From Edolisoma coerulescens (taxonomy: Eukaryota; Chordata; Aves; Passeriformes; Campephagidae), in contig VWZW01006282.1 in assembly GCA_013397115.1 (NCBI GenBank), forward strand, positions 1,487,831-1,551,830: a DNA stretch of 64,000 bases, read 5' to 3'. Below, piece after piece: positions 39,690 to 51,369 of this stretch. A program made the position numbers and the translations under genes. The notes under the pieces were generated by a model. It saw only the letters and a list, made by a program, of their open reading frames with translations, had not been told where the DNA came from and searched no databases. Numbering within the stretch: the first letter of the stretch is position 1; each line of letters opens with the position of its first letter.

Positions 39690-40172
39690 GGTGGCTCGGT
39701 GTCATTTCCTCTTCGCGCTGCGCCGGGCCCCGCCGCGGGGGAGTCGGGAGGTTGCGGCCGTGGAAGGGCCTGGGGCGGCGAGTGATGAGGGGGAGCGAGG
39801 CATATGCGGGGAAGGCAGCGCTCGGATTGTGGCACCCGAGGGCGGTCGGGTTCGGCCGCTGTTCTCACCCCGCTCCGGGTTCTCCCCTGCGCTGCGGGTG
39901 CCCTGTTTGTTCTGCGGCGGCTTCAGCTGCCGAGCAGGTGGGGAAGGCTGTGGTGAACAGCCGAGAGCTGGGCGTGTGGCAACTAAAGCATCGCCCCTGA
40001 GGCCCGACCGGGAGAAAGGTTTAAAAAATTAAAGGGCTGTGAAATATCAGCCATGTGGTTTATTCGTATTGGTGAAGATACTTAAAATAGCTGTAATGCT
40101 GAAATGCTTCAGAATGTGAAAGTTGCAACGTGTGCTCGTGTAGCACTTAAGCAAGTCTTGTTCCGATTTTCC

Positions 40173-40179
40173 TTGTAGG
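40173..40179 (+). other. BAG5: BAG5 5'UTR splice acceptor
   Basis: A pyrimidine-rich 'gattttccttgtag' precedes the coding exon about 30 bases upstream of the BAG5 start. It implies an upstream leader exon. The frame from the acceptor to the start codon is open (HLELDERRG in frame), so an N-terminally extended isoform is possible if the upstream exon supplies a start. No convincing GTRAGT donor is visible between 39690 and 40150, so the donor probably lies in the N run. Confidence 0.75.
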
Positions 40180-40207
40180 TCATCTGGAGCTGGACGAGAG
40201 AAGAGGA

Positions 40208-41560
40208 ATGGATATGGGTAACCAACACCCATCCATAAAACGGTTACATGAAATACAGAAAGAAGTCAAAGAGATTGAACAGCAAGTGGCTGTCTTCAGT
40301 GGTCTGTCTACCGACCGAGATTACAAGAAATTGGAAAGGAGCCTTACTAAACAGCTTTTTGAAATAGATTCTGTAGACACCGAAGGGAAGGGGGATATTC
40401 AGCAAGCCAGAAAGCGAGCTGCCCAGGAAACCGAGAGGCTGCTGAAGGAACTGGAACAAAATGCAAACCATCCGCGCAGACTGGAAATAGAGACTTTATT
40501 CAAGGAGGCACAGTCACTTGTGGAACGCGAGATCTCATCTTTTTACAAAGGAGGAAACTGTATAAGTGATGAATTTGAAGAAGGAATTCAGGACATTGTA
40601 TTGAGGCTTACCCAGGTGAAAACTGGAGGGAAAGTTTCTCTACGCAAAGCAAGATACCGCACTCTGACAAAGGTATGTGCTGTTCAGGAGATTATAGAGA
40701 GTGGTGTAAAGCAACAGCTGTCCCTGCCACTCTCTAATGATGCACATCCTTCTGTCTCCAAAATTAACTCTGTAATGTGTGATGTGAACAAAGCCAGAGG
40801 AACCCTTATTGCGCTTCTCATGGGAGTGAGTCGTAATGATACCTGCAGGCATCTGTCCTGTGTGCTCACAGGCCTCATTGCTGATTTGGATGCTTTAGAT
40901 GTCTGTGGTCGCACGGAAATAAGAAATTACAGAAAGGAAGTAGTAGAAGAGATCAATAAATTGCAGAAATACCTGGACTTAGATGAAGAAGCAAATTCTA
41001 CTCACGCTTACGATTTGGCACAAAATCAGTCCATTCTAAAAATAGAAGAGATCCGCAAGAAGATGAAGGAAGTTAATTCTTTACTTTTAAAGACAGAGAA
41101 TGCTTCTGATTTGTATCTGGGATCCAAAGCAGAATTGCAGGGATTAATTGCCCAGCTAGATGAAGTGAGTCCAGGAAAAAATCCCTGTATTAGAGAGGCC
41201 AGGAGAAGAGCAGTAATTGAAGTTCAGACTCTTATAACATATATTGATTTGAAGGAAGCACTGGAAAAAAGGAAAATGTATCCAGAGCAAACTGCTGCCG
41301 AGCATCAGTCTCATAAAGCAGTTTGGACTGTTCTTGGAAACTTGTCTCAAATTCAGCAAGAGGTGATTTCCTTTGATGGAAACAGAACAGATAAAAATTA
41401 CATGAGACTGGAAGAACTTCTTACAAAACAACTTCTAGCCCTGGATGCTGTTGATCCGCAAGGTGACGAGCGGTGTAAGGCTGCCAGGAAGCAGGCAGTA
41501 AAGCTTGCACAGAATATTCTTTACTATCTGGACATGAAAACAGATGAATGGGAATACTGA
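40208..41560 (+). CDS. BAG5: BAG5, BAG family molecular chaperone regulator 5
   Basis: Cytosolic co-chaperone whose BAG domains bind the HSP70 ATPase domain and promote nucleotide exchange; in mammals it also restrains parkin and CHIP. The 450-residue frame is complete in one exon and is 3 residues longer than human. The start ATGGATATGGG has G at -3 and +4 and matches the conserved N-terminus MDMGNQHPSI. Five BAG domains are visible at about 9-86, 95-167, 182-260, 275-350 and 368-445. Domains 1 and 5 share the LTKQL..(I/L)D.VD pattern with a basic ARK(R/Q)A helix; domains 3 and 4 share GLIA.LD. The C-terminus ends in DEWEY. The 3 extra residues fall in the linker before the last domain (around 357-366). 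Codon use is mixed, far less GC-biased than COA8 exons 1-2. No frameshift or missing segment is seen. Confidence 0.99.
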   Translation: MDMGNQHPSIKRLHEIQKEVKEIEQQVAVFSGLSTDRDYKKLERSLTKQLFEIDSVDTEGKGDIQQARKRAAQETERLLKELEQNANHPRRLEIETLFKEAQSLVEREISSFYKGGNCISDEFEEGIQDIVLRLTQVKTGGKVSLRKARYRTLTKVCAVQEIIESGVKQQLSLPLSNDAHPSVSKINSVMCDVNKARGTLIALLMGVSRNDTCRHLSCVLTGLIADLDALDVCGRTEIRNYRKEVVEEINKLQKYLDLDEEANSTHAYDLAQNQSILKIEEIRKKMKEVNSLLLKTENASDLYLGSKAELQGLIAQLDEVSPGKNPCIREARRRAVIEVQTLITYIDLKEALEKRKMYPEQTAAEHQSHKAVWTVLGNLSQIQQEVISFDGNRTDKNYMRLEELLTKQLLALDAVDPQGDERCKAARKQAVKLAQNILYYLDMKTDEWEY

Positions 41561-41629
41561 AACAGCCATGGCCTGACACAGAAGAACATTTTTCCCTTTG
41601 GCACTTTATGAAGATCATTGGCAGCACAT

Positions 41630-41635
41630 AATAAA
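41630..41635 (+). terminator. BAG5: Proximal BAG5 polyadenylation signal
   Basis: Canonical AATAAA 70 bases after the stop codon, followed by a GTGTTCTGTGCTTG U/GU-rich stretch that could serve as a downstream element. Confidence 0.6.
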
Positions 41636-41819
41636 GTGTTCTGTGCTTGCAGAAATCATGGAGATTGCATAAGCAGTTGACTTGGCTATATGTCTGCTAT
41701 CCCACGCAGTCACCCACTTGCCATGGCAACTGTCAGTACACCATCAGCAATTCTGGTCACTGCTATAAGCAAAGAAGTGCAATTCTCTGAAGGAATAGCT
41801 TAATACTTGATCAAATAGC

Positions 41820-41858
41820 TTTTTTTTTTTTTTCTTTTTTTCTTCTTTGTTTTTGTTT
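41820..41858. repeat. T-rich low-complexity tract
   Basis: Nearly pure T with a few C and G over about 39 bases, within the presumed BAG5 3'UTR. Confidence 0.9.
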
Positions 41859-42880
41859 CAATAGCCTTGTGCAATGTTCAGTGAATGCAGGTTTTTCAAA
41901 GATAGAAACTTCCTTATGGTATAGTACTGGCAAAACTATTTAAAGAGACTGGACATGAAATTAGTATTCAGGCATGAGGCTCCATCCAGCAACTTCACAG
42001 CAGTCTGGATGTACTCTTAATGTCCTGTTACGACATAAAGTACTAAGGGCAAAAAGCCTGCTGGCTTTTGGATTGTACTTAGTTTATTCCATCCATCATA
42101 CCATCTAGATTTCTCAGTTAATAGAGCTATAATGCCAGCTGCAAATTAGCATTTACATAGGCAAAGCCAATTATGTCAATTTTTGTAATACTTGAGCCCT
42201 TTGATTTGCAAAACCAGGTCTTTTGTTGATGGAAATTCTTTCAAGTTACTGCTTTAAGGTACTGAGACTTGGAGAGGAAAATCTGTGCGTTTATACCGAA
42301 CAGATAAAGGGGATTTCGAGGATTTCAAGCTGCCATCCATAAACCCTTGAAAACTGCACTGAACTTTATTTAGTGGCTGCTTAGGTGTCTTTTTAAGCTC
42401 TGCTGTTGTATCTGGTTTTCACATTTGGCGAAAACAGAAACAGAGTTCACTTTGAAGTGAAATGTGCATTTCGGAATTATTTTTGTAAAATTAGGTAGCC
42501 AGCTGTAAAGATGTCCAAAATGATGCAATTGTGTGCTACATGGTCAGGTGTGGCTTCAAGCACGTCTTGGAAAGACTTGTGGCAAATGTCTCTCTTTGCA
42601 ACTCATTCACTTAATTGCTTTAGTAGCTTCATAAATAAGCTTGCTTGTACTATTGTACGCACCTACCTTTTTATTTGTGGCTGCTAGTGCCAATCACATT
42701 TCTACTATAGCATGGTTTTTGGCATTTTTTGAGAGCATGGCATTAAAATGAATTAAGTGGAAAGATATATTCAATTATGGATAATTTGCACTCAGCTCTT
42801 TCAGGATGAACTAATGAATTAGTGTTCTATAGATGATGATTTGCACCACTTTAAGGAGTAAAAACCATTTCGGATATTAC

Positions 42881-42886
42881 AATAAA
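42881..42886 (+). terminator. BAG5: Candidate internal BAG5 polyadenylation signal
   Basis: Canonical AATAAA in AT-rich sequence, followed by a T-rich stretch. Weak evidence alone. Confidence 0.3.
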
Positions 42887-44031
42887 TATTTTTAAGATCT
42901 ATTTTTGACTGATTAGAGAAGACAGTACTGTCTATGAGAGACAAGTGCCTTTATGACACTGCTAACTTGCACCGTCATATGTAGATATAGGAACTGTTTA
43001 CTGGCAGCTTGATGCATTTGTAATCTTTGCAAACTGGATTTTTCACATATATATCTAATTCTACTGTAGTACATGTCAAGTTAACATAATACAATAGGTG
43101 ATAGTTGCCCTATAGAGTCCTGAGAACGAGTATCAAATTTGGGAAATACGGATTCTGCTTTACAAACTAAAGCATTGGTGTGGAGGTGGGGGACTTTGGG
43201 CAGGTCTTCTGTGCCTATTGCTACAAGAATAATATGTTTGTTCCCTGACATACTATGAGATGTTGATTGAAGGCTGCATACCTTCAGAGTGTGAATAGAT
43301 TTTGTTTGTGATTGTGCAGGTGATTGCTTTGCAAATCTACTTGCCAAAACCGACCTAATTGAGTACAGTGCCTAAGGCACAATTTGGCAATGACAGAATG
43401 TTTGTTGGAGGATTCTTCCTGCTCCTTCAGAGACACAACACGATTGACTTTATCTCTCCTTCACGAAAAAAAATCCCCTAATTAAAATTCCAATCTCTAT
43501 TTGAATATTACGTGGCTAACACAGAATATTAGTAGTGTTATACACCTGAATTATTTTACTCATTTCAAGCTCTCTACAGATTTGAATTGCAACTTGTGAT
43601 TTGCACTTGAATTTTTAGGAAAGATAAGGATTTGATATTGTAATAATATTATTGATTTTTCTTTAGTATTACTGTCGGGTCTGCAGTGGGTACTTGTAGT
43701 TTGTTTAAACAATTTAGTGTCTGTGTTCTCTGGAGGATACATGTAGTTTTATAAGTGTTTGAGCCTCTTATGTAAAAATGAGTAAGTATAGTTACCAGAT
43801 CTGTTCTATTTTAAATGTGTCTTTTAGTTTTTCTGAATGAATTGTTATGCCTGCATCTCTAAGAATGTGTAAGGTTAGTGTAATTTGACTGAGTAGAGTT
43901 CAGTAGCAAGATATTATGTGGATTAAGCTTTTTTCCTTTGTTCTGTAGTCTGATAAATTGACTATTTAAATTTTGTGGTAAAATCCTCATCTGGAATGGG
44001 ATTAATTCACAGTTTTTGCATGAATGAAAGT

Positions 44032-44070
44032 AATAAAATAAATGTGCTTAACCAAAAAAAAAAAAAAAAA
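44032..44070 (+). terminator. Overlapping AATAAA pair followed by an A17 tract
   Basis: Two AATAAA hexamers share one base (44032-44037 and 44037-44042), and 11 bases later a run of 17 A begins (44054-44070). It could be a real cleavage site beside an encoded A tract, or the remnant of a retroposed tail. An encoded A17 would also cause internal priming in oligo-dT libraries. Confidence 0.4.
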
Positions 44071-44825
44071 CCAACCAAAAAAAGGAAGAAATGCACAGGT
44101 TTCTCAAAAAATTGCTTTTATGCTGAAGAATGTAATTTCTCTGTTTTTTGTATCCAAAGATTGAGAGACACACAACTTTTTTTTCCAATACGGCGGGCTG
44201 AAATAATCAACAAAATGTAAATGGACCAAATGGCAAAAGCCTGCATTTTAGTACTATACTAAAATAGAATAACTCTTCTGTGTGCTGTGTTATGTACCTT
44301 AGAGCAAAATAATCGAGTGGATATCTGGGGGAGAGGTAATCCTGCATCATGATTCCTATTTGTTAACTGAATTTCTTTTTAAACTAGTTTTCTTTAATTA
44401 TTTCAGTGTTTATTTTTTGTTGTTTGCCACTCAGAGTGGTTTTTCTGGGATACCAGTTTGGAGACGATTTTTAAGTACAACTCCTACTTTTTTAATTTAA
44501 CAGAAATCAGTGTCTGTGCTCCTAATGGTGTATCTGTCTTCAGTTACTGCTGTGTAGGAGATGACATTTGTATACACAGATCCAAGATTAAATATTGCAG
44601 TGTTACATTCTTGATTATTAATACAAATACATTACTGCTTTTACTAGGTATTCATTTGAATGTTATGCCCTGATGCCTTTCTCTATTTATTTTTGAATGT
44701 GAGTTATCAGAATGTAAATTATTTTTGTCTTAGAGCAAGTGTTTTTATTAAACATACGGACATAAAGCTCTCTTATTTTTTTTCCCCCTCCTTCTTTAAA
44801 AGTTTGCTTTTTCACTGCTGTATTG

Positions 44826-44836
44826 ATTAAAATAAA
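44826..44836 (+). terminator. BAG5: Distal BAG5 polyadenylation signal
   Basis: ATTAAA overlaps AATAAA (44826-44831, 44831-44836) and is followed by 'cttctttgtgtgga', a good U/GU-rich downstream element. After it the base composition becomes richer in GC, consistent with the end of the transcript. Confidence 0.55.
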
Positions 44837-45631
44837 CTTCTTTGTGTGGATACCACTCCTACTTGCTAAATCTGGTGCCTATTGGTTTTCTCTGCAATCC
44901 TCAGCCGTAGCTTTGCACCCTCCTGGCTTCCACTTGGATGATCACTGCAGCAGTGCTTGTGGCAGTGTTCAGATCTTGCCACTCTGCTGTTGAAGGATGC
45001 TGCCTGAGCAGATGAGCTGGTGAAACTGATGGCCTGAGTCTCTTCGTGCAAAGTCAGCGGGGATTCAGAGCCCTTAGCAGGAGCTCAGCGAATGTGGTTT
45101 TGGGCTGTGCACACGAGGCAGGTTCCCTGTGCTCTGTCGGCTCAGTGTGTTTTCTCGAGATGCAGTGAGCCACGCTACCGGCTCGCTGCTGATGGAAATT
45201 GGGAATTCTGTTTCTGCCCAGAAAGCTGCCAGCTTTGTGCAGTTTCTGCTGCTTGGCTAACTACAGTGAGCTGATTTAATCCCAGAAAATGGGAGAAAAC
45301 AAACAACAAAAATGGAGGAGGGGATTTAATGAGCCAAACCGGCTTTTAGAAAGGTATATGGGCCAAAGCTACTGCACAATGAAGGGGTGGGTGGTGCAGC
45401 CATGGGCTAGGGAGAAAATGGTGAGAATTTTGGTAGCAGCAAGTCATTAGATCAACTTGCATAGTTAAATAGCTGGAGGAGGAGGAAAGAAAGGTGTCAA
45501 CTACCGACTCCTACAGAGAAGTAGGAATTTTTTGCTTTACGAATGGGATATGATGAAGGCAATACAAATGAATCATGTATGGAAAATAAACCAGTAGCTT
45601 TCAGCTACACTTTCATGATCATGTCACAAGT

Positions 45632-45682
45632 GATCATAGAATCCTTCTAGAATCATTAAGGTTGGAAAAGACCGCCAAGGTC
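45632..45682 (-). mobile_element. CR1 LINE 3'-end scrap, antisense
   Basis: 'gatcatagaatccttctaga' then 'atcattaaggttggaaaaga' is the reverse complement of the CR1 terminal region. Only about 50 bases are clear. Confidence 0.75.
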
Positions 45683-47799
45683 TTTTTTTGTACCTTTCTA
45701 CAGAGTACAATCATGTCAAAGTGCTACAGAGCCTGGGAAAGTCTTACCCAGAAGATGCTGGATAAGGGTAAGGTTTATAAAGGTTGAATGTTCCTGTAGG
45801 TAACAACTTCACTGTATCTTCTTTCCCTTTTAACAATAGAGCTTATTTGAAGGAAATATATTCTTCAAAGACCAGTAAATCCTCAGGGCCATGGCTCTAG
45901 ATGTTGCCCCGCCAGCTGCTGACCTGTTTGTCTTGATTGTCTGTTTACTTGTCAAAGGAGAGAATTTACCTTGTAAGAATATTTTTTGTGTGTGTTTGGG
46001 ACAGACAGATTTTGGTGCCTGAAATGGTTTAACCGGAAAAACTCTGTATTTTATTATATTATTATATTTGTATATTCTTATATTTATTTTAGGTGTATCC
46101 TCTCCTTTGGAGAATTCTCGGCTGAGAACTTCAAGGAGTGGAAGGACATTAGTACTGAGCTTATGGATTGAAGGCCTGGGGGTTCAAGCTGGCTGCCAGC
46201 AGGAGACATTTAAATGGCAGGATCCAGGAAAACATTCCTGCTAGGGGAAACTGCTAGCAGGGACATGACCAAATGTTTTTCAGAGCTGATGTTTTGAGTG
46301 AGCTCTGTGTCTGTTCCTCTGTTGCTTATGAGCTTTCATTGAGAAAGTGGATTCTTCGGGGAATAGTCCCTGAAACACTCTCGGGCTTTCTGTTTTAGAA
46401 GAAGCTGAGAAATTATATTTAAAGCTTTTGCTGAGCTGTGGTCGGGCTGACCAGGGTATCATTCTGGTTGGCTATATGAAATGATGATGTCCATAATGCT
46501 TTCAGTTACATGGGTAGGCATGCACATGTCAGCTGAAAGCTGGTCATTAGCTGAAGAAGCTGAGAATGAGCTGTGCTTTTGTTGGAGGCTTTGCACAACT
46601 CTTTCTCTCTGCAGCATTTGGTTCTGGAGACTGCCAAGCACAGATGATTGCATGAGTTGCACTGCTTGTCAGCTCAAAAAATAATGAGGACCTTTTCTAA
46701 GTCTGCAAACTCTTCCTACAGGACATAAATTGTTGCACAGTTTGCCATTAGAAATGGAAAAGTACAATGAGTTTCTTAATTGGGCCATTTCTCCTCAATT
46801 AGTTTTGCCAGACAAACTTCTGTGCCACAGGAGTTCCTTGTGAAACCTGTATTTCAGGCAGCTAATCAAAAGCATCTCATGAGGGAGCAAACACAATGAT
46901 GCAGTGCAACGTCCTTAGTGAGGTCCAGAACACATACCCCAAACCAATCTGTGATCATGGCCACCAAGAGTCCATGAGCCAAATCAAAACCCCAAAGAAG
47001 CAGAGACACAAGAAAGGCTGAGGGAAAACAAAATGAAAAACTGGTTAGTTGTCAGGTTTTATCAACTTAATTTAGTTTTATGACAAGAAAAGCAAGCAAA
47101 GCAAAGCTCCCTTTTGGCTTGGTGCAGTTGTACCTTGTCTACACCCTGCAAGTTCCACATTGTTTTCCACCCTATGTCACCCTAAGTGCTCCTCCCGGGC
47201 ACGATGTAGCTGATGGGGGTTATCCTTGGAGTGCCCTTGGGCAAGAGGGTGCCACCCATCTCCAGGTTTCCATAATTACCTTCATTCTCTCTGAAATGTG
47301 TGGTCGTGGCAACTCCTAGCACACTCTTGGAATATCAGCATGGCTTGCATAAGGCAGTATGCAACATGAAGGCTATACCCTGTAATAAACTGGTAGTTGG
47401 AAGGGGTTGTATCATAACTGCTAGCAAGTCTGAGTAAGATATCTTTTGTGTGTTTATGCTGAATTTATTAGGTTTTAAGGAAAATTCTTCGTAGCATTTT
47501 ATTCAAATAAACCTGGAGCTTGTGATCACGTGTCTCTTACCTTCCAGATACCTCATGTTAATACCACATGAAAGGGAGTTTTGAAGAGCTCCACCGCCAT
47601 GGATATTTATGAATGGCCTCTGCTCACTTTCAGTCATGTAGGAAAAGCCAGATTTTCCAAAACACTCAGCATTCAAAGTTCCCACCGTGACAAGTAAGGG
47701 CATGTTTTGAAAAGGAGCCCATCCACAGAACCAAACACTGTCATTTCTTGTCACAGACAACCACAGGATCATCCCTGCAGCTAATCAAGAAGCCACTTA

Positions 47800-48035
47800 A
47801 AATGGCTTTGCCTCATTTCTCCAGTGAAAGGTTGTTCCAAAGCATCATTGCTGTGAGGACTGAGTAACCTTCTAATTTCCAGCATAAACATATTCATGAG
47901 AAGCTTTTCTTCTCCCCTAGCGTGTAGTCTGCAATATATTAATAGGCCACAGCTGAATTGCCTCTCAGCTCCAAATTTGCTTGGCTACCAAGCAAATACA
48001 CCCAAACAGGCTGAGCTCCTTTGAAAATCTCTATT
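47800..48035 (-). mobile_element. Old CR1/L3-like LINE remnant, antisense
   Basis: The run 'ccagtgaaaggttgttccaa', 'gaggactgagtaaccttcta', 'atttccagcataaacatatt' and 'catgagaagcttttcttctc' resembles the reverse complement of the 3' part of older amniote CR1 elements. Divergence is high and the limits are approximate. Confidence 0.55.
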
Positions 48036-49983
48036 CTCTGAATCCAAAGCAAATTATAAGTAGTATTTTGCAATTTTTCAGGAGTTTTTCCAGTTCTGAC
48101 AAAAACTTCCAACTTGGAGTCCATACATGTACACTGTTTGATGTATTGTTTCAAAGGAAATTGTAAAAAAATATTCATATTAGTTCTGTAGCACTGCAAT
48201 TGTAAAACTGAATTGCTTCTTTTCAGTACTTTCTTCATGGCATCATCTTCCCGCCCAGCTTGCTTTGCCATTTGGATATTCTAGCAATCAATAATTTTGC
48301 GTGCAGAAGGGGATTAGAAACATTTTCAGCCTCTGCTGTGCTGGAGAGTTTTTGCATCAATAGTAGGTGTGTTGCTGCTTGAAGGAACTATGTGTGAGTG
48401 GTTTTCAGATCAGAACTTCTCGCTGGTGCTTTCACTCAACTGGAATTATGAGTTTTCTTAGGCAAGTGCAATAGTAGCCAAACTAGATTAAAAGGTTCTT
48501 CAGGGAGAGTCCACTCCAGTTCACGGCAAAGGTCTTTGAAATCATCAGTTAAAACAGGAGACTGCTTAGTAAGTGTGGCCATAGTGTAGAAGAATGATTT
48601 ACATTAGTCATATATAGATGTGTTTTCAAATTTTCATTTTTAAGAGTACTAAACTCTAAAGAAAAAATATCTAATAAACTCAAAAACATCTTGCTGCACA
48701 TATATACACAAGTGGACATTCATATGGGTTGTGCACTGTGGTTTTCAACCTTCTTCAAGTTATAAACTCCAAAAATACATGTGGCTAATTAAAATCTGCT
48801 GACCACAGTTGCCTTTTGGGAGCTTCTAAAAGTGCCAGGGAACATTGAGAGTCTGCAGAATATTAGCTGGAAAGATTACTGACATGCAGTAAAGCCAGTG
48901 GCTGTTTTAGAAAACCTCAGAACAGCCTCATTTCAACTCAGTGTTTTGGAACATTTCTCAGCATCCCTGTTTTCAAAGCAGAAGCCAATTTATTGTCTCC
49001 TTTGTTTCTACAGAGCTATTGTGTTTCTGCTGTATTTTGTCTCTCTTTTCATTAATAACCATTAATTCAGTTTTGTGGCAAGTTTCATCATATCTGGTCC
49101 ATCTTGTTCTTCCCAAGCATGAGTTTCTTCCCAAGTTACTAATTCTTTTGTGGGCATTGTTTCCACCACTTCACTGATGGATGACTTATTTCTCTGTCCT
49201 GGTGCAAACCTCACAGCTGACATTCAGGGTGCATTTCTCTGGAAAAGATAAATTCTCCTCACTTGGTCAGACCTGGAGACACTGAAAAAATACATGTTCT
49301 CCACATGAGTTACTGTGTTATGGATCTCTGGGACCAAGGCCCTGGTAGTTGTGAAGAAGCTGTTTGAGATACAAGGCAGCTGGGAGGACTTTTATGAGCT
49401 TCATTCCTGGTAGAGAAAAAGAGAGTGTTAGGAGGTTGCAGCAACAAATAAGAAACCATGAGGAGGTAGAAGAACAGCCAACAAGGTGACTAAAAATACT
49501 GATACTGCTGATATACTCAGCTGATGGAAGGTGGGAGACAAAATGGAGAATGGGATGGAGCTCCAGGAGGCAGCATGACAGCAGGGCAGGGCAGATCCTG
49601 AGACAAAACCCAGCCTCTGCCAGAAGCCCAAGTACTAAAGCAGGTCTGAGGGCAGGCCAGGAACTCAGCCAGAGGGTTGGGGTCAGGTCCAAATAATCAA
49701 GGATAACAGTCAGTGGTGCCAATTTAGACAGACTCTGCTAAGCAGTTAGGGGATCACAGGATAAGGTTTAACCATAGGAAATTTGGTTTTGGTCTCAGGT
49801 CATAAGGCTGCATTCCTATAAATCCAGAGAGCAAAGTCAGCTGCTCAATCTCTCAAGAACCCCAGTGTGGAAAAGGTCTGGACCTTCAGCAACTGTGCAA
49901 TTCCTGATCATATGATACAAAATCAGCCACACACCTGCACATCCAAAGTTCATGATGCAATTGCATTCTGACTGGCTTACTAT

Positions 49984-50030
49984 GGGATAATGCTATATGG
50001 GGTGATGATTTATAGGATGATGCTCTATGG
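49984..50030. repeat. Imperfect repeat of a 17-bp word, period 30
   Basis: gggataatgctatatgg recurs as aggatgatgctctatgg 30 bases later (three mismatches), with a related gatgattta word between. Confidence 0.5.
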
Positions 50031-51369
50031 CTGAAGACTAGCAGATGCAATATTTGTATTTAATGCAAGGCCAATTGATCTTGACTCACTGAAGCTGTAC
50101 AGAGCTTCACGTGGAAATTTGAGTGGCCACTTCCAATATCCTTTTCAGTTTTGACACTACCTCACAGAGAGCTTTCTGGAATATCTCTAGCTATCCCTGT
50201 GTGGTATGGATGTAAAGATGATGAAGATGTTCCTAGAATGCACCAGAGACAGTATCTCCATTACAGAAAGGGAAACATTACTGTCATTGCACAGGGGAGT
50301 AAGGAACCCCCTTTGAGATGTCATACACACTTTTGGTCATTCCCACTCAGGGAAGCCTAATGACCACAAGAGATGCAATGCAGACCAGGAGAGTGAAAGG
50401 CCTGCTTTAGTGGAAGGCAGTAAAAAGCTGGGTTTTGTAGCCCAGAAAAAAGAAAACTGAGGAAAAAAACATAAGATTGTTCTCTCTAAATAGGGTAAGT
50501 ATCAAAGATGAAAGAACAATTACTGAAGCTAATGGATGGTGTGGGCAAAGATGCAAATAGATGGAAATGAGCCAGGCTGGAAATGAGAAAAAAAGGCAAT
50601 TTCTGAAGGAAGCTATACAAGATGTTGCATTGACTTGATTACACCGAAGATACCTTTGAGTCCCTTGAGCATCTGTCTTCTTAAGTCTTCTGTGGATGTG
50701 CTAGTACATATCACATATTTATATTTAGCTTACCCTGGTTTGGAAATAATGTCTATTTCAGAGTAGCTGTAAAGTTCTGTTAAATTCTTACAGACAAGAA
50801 GCCATCCTATGATGGTAATGCGGCTAAGTAACAATGCTTAAAAAGTTATTCAGTATTTCTTTTGAAACTCCTTATTCAGTATCTGGCTTCACATTTATAT
50901 AATTTCCTGCAAATAATATAAATCCTACTCTGAGTGTACCACTGCTAGTTTTGTCACAGCCTCAGCAGATTTCACTGACATTGATGAGTTTGATTTCAGA
51001 GCACCTCTGGGGAGCTCAGGCTGGTATTGTTCCTTGTTCCTAATTGGCTTTGGAGACCAGTCAGTGGGAGAGGCTGCACCATACCCAGTATGCAGGCTGT
51101 TAAAATTTAGATGATCATCTCTAACATGCCTTCACTGTCTGTGTAGGAGTACACTTTTCAGGAGCCCACAGCCACCAAATGAAGGCATTTTTTCATAGGA
51201 ACCTGGGAAGCAGAAGTCTGGCAGACATTAAGTCACAGAATTAGTGACTTAGACCACAAAAGAATTGGTAACTTGGGAAGGATGTAAGGAGAGCATTTAA
51301 TGAAAACCTTCGCATTAAGAGAGGATTAGTATCAACAGATCATGAGTGACCAATATTTGTGTAACCTTC

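Larger units (their letters stand above)
39040..39960. promoter_or_regulatory. Bidirectional COA8/BAG5 CpG-island promoter
   Basis: A strongly GC- and CpG-rich block covers COA8 exon 1 and the sequence between the divergent COA8 and BAG5 starts. The two coding starts are only about 770 bases apart, including the N run and a BAG5 5' intron, so the transcripts must share promoter DNA. Several GGGGCGGGG-type GC boxes flank the gap at 39475-39495. No TATA box is evident. The BAG5 transcription start and exon 1 are not visible and probably lie in or beside 39496-39689. Confidence 0.85.
41561..44860 (+). other. BAG5: BAG5 3'UTR (distal limit inferred)
   Basis: No gene is seen for 3.3 kb after the BAG5 stop. 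The stretch is AT-rich with many ATTTA words, a T-rich tract at 41820 and several AATAAA signals (41630, 42881, 44032 and 44037, 44831). Mammalian BAG5 has a long 3'UTR, so use of the distal signal is plausible. The short form ending just after 41630 is equally possible, and both may occur. Confidence 0.55.

Noticed and set aside
38930..40032. Plus-strand frames of 337-356 codons around the N gap
   Set aside because: They consist largely of unknown residues from the N run and GC-rich island sequence, and they oppose COA8 exon 1.
49318..49722. 134-codon minus-strand frame with Leu/Ser/Cys-rich hydrophobic stretches
   Set aside because: Looks like a membrane protein only through composition. 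No family match recognised, and overlapping frames on the same strand are equally open.
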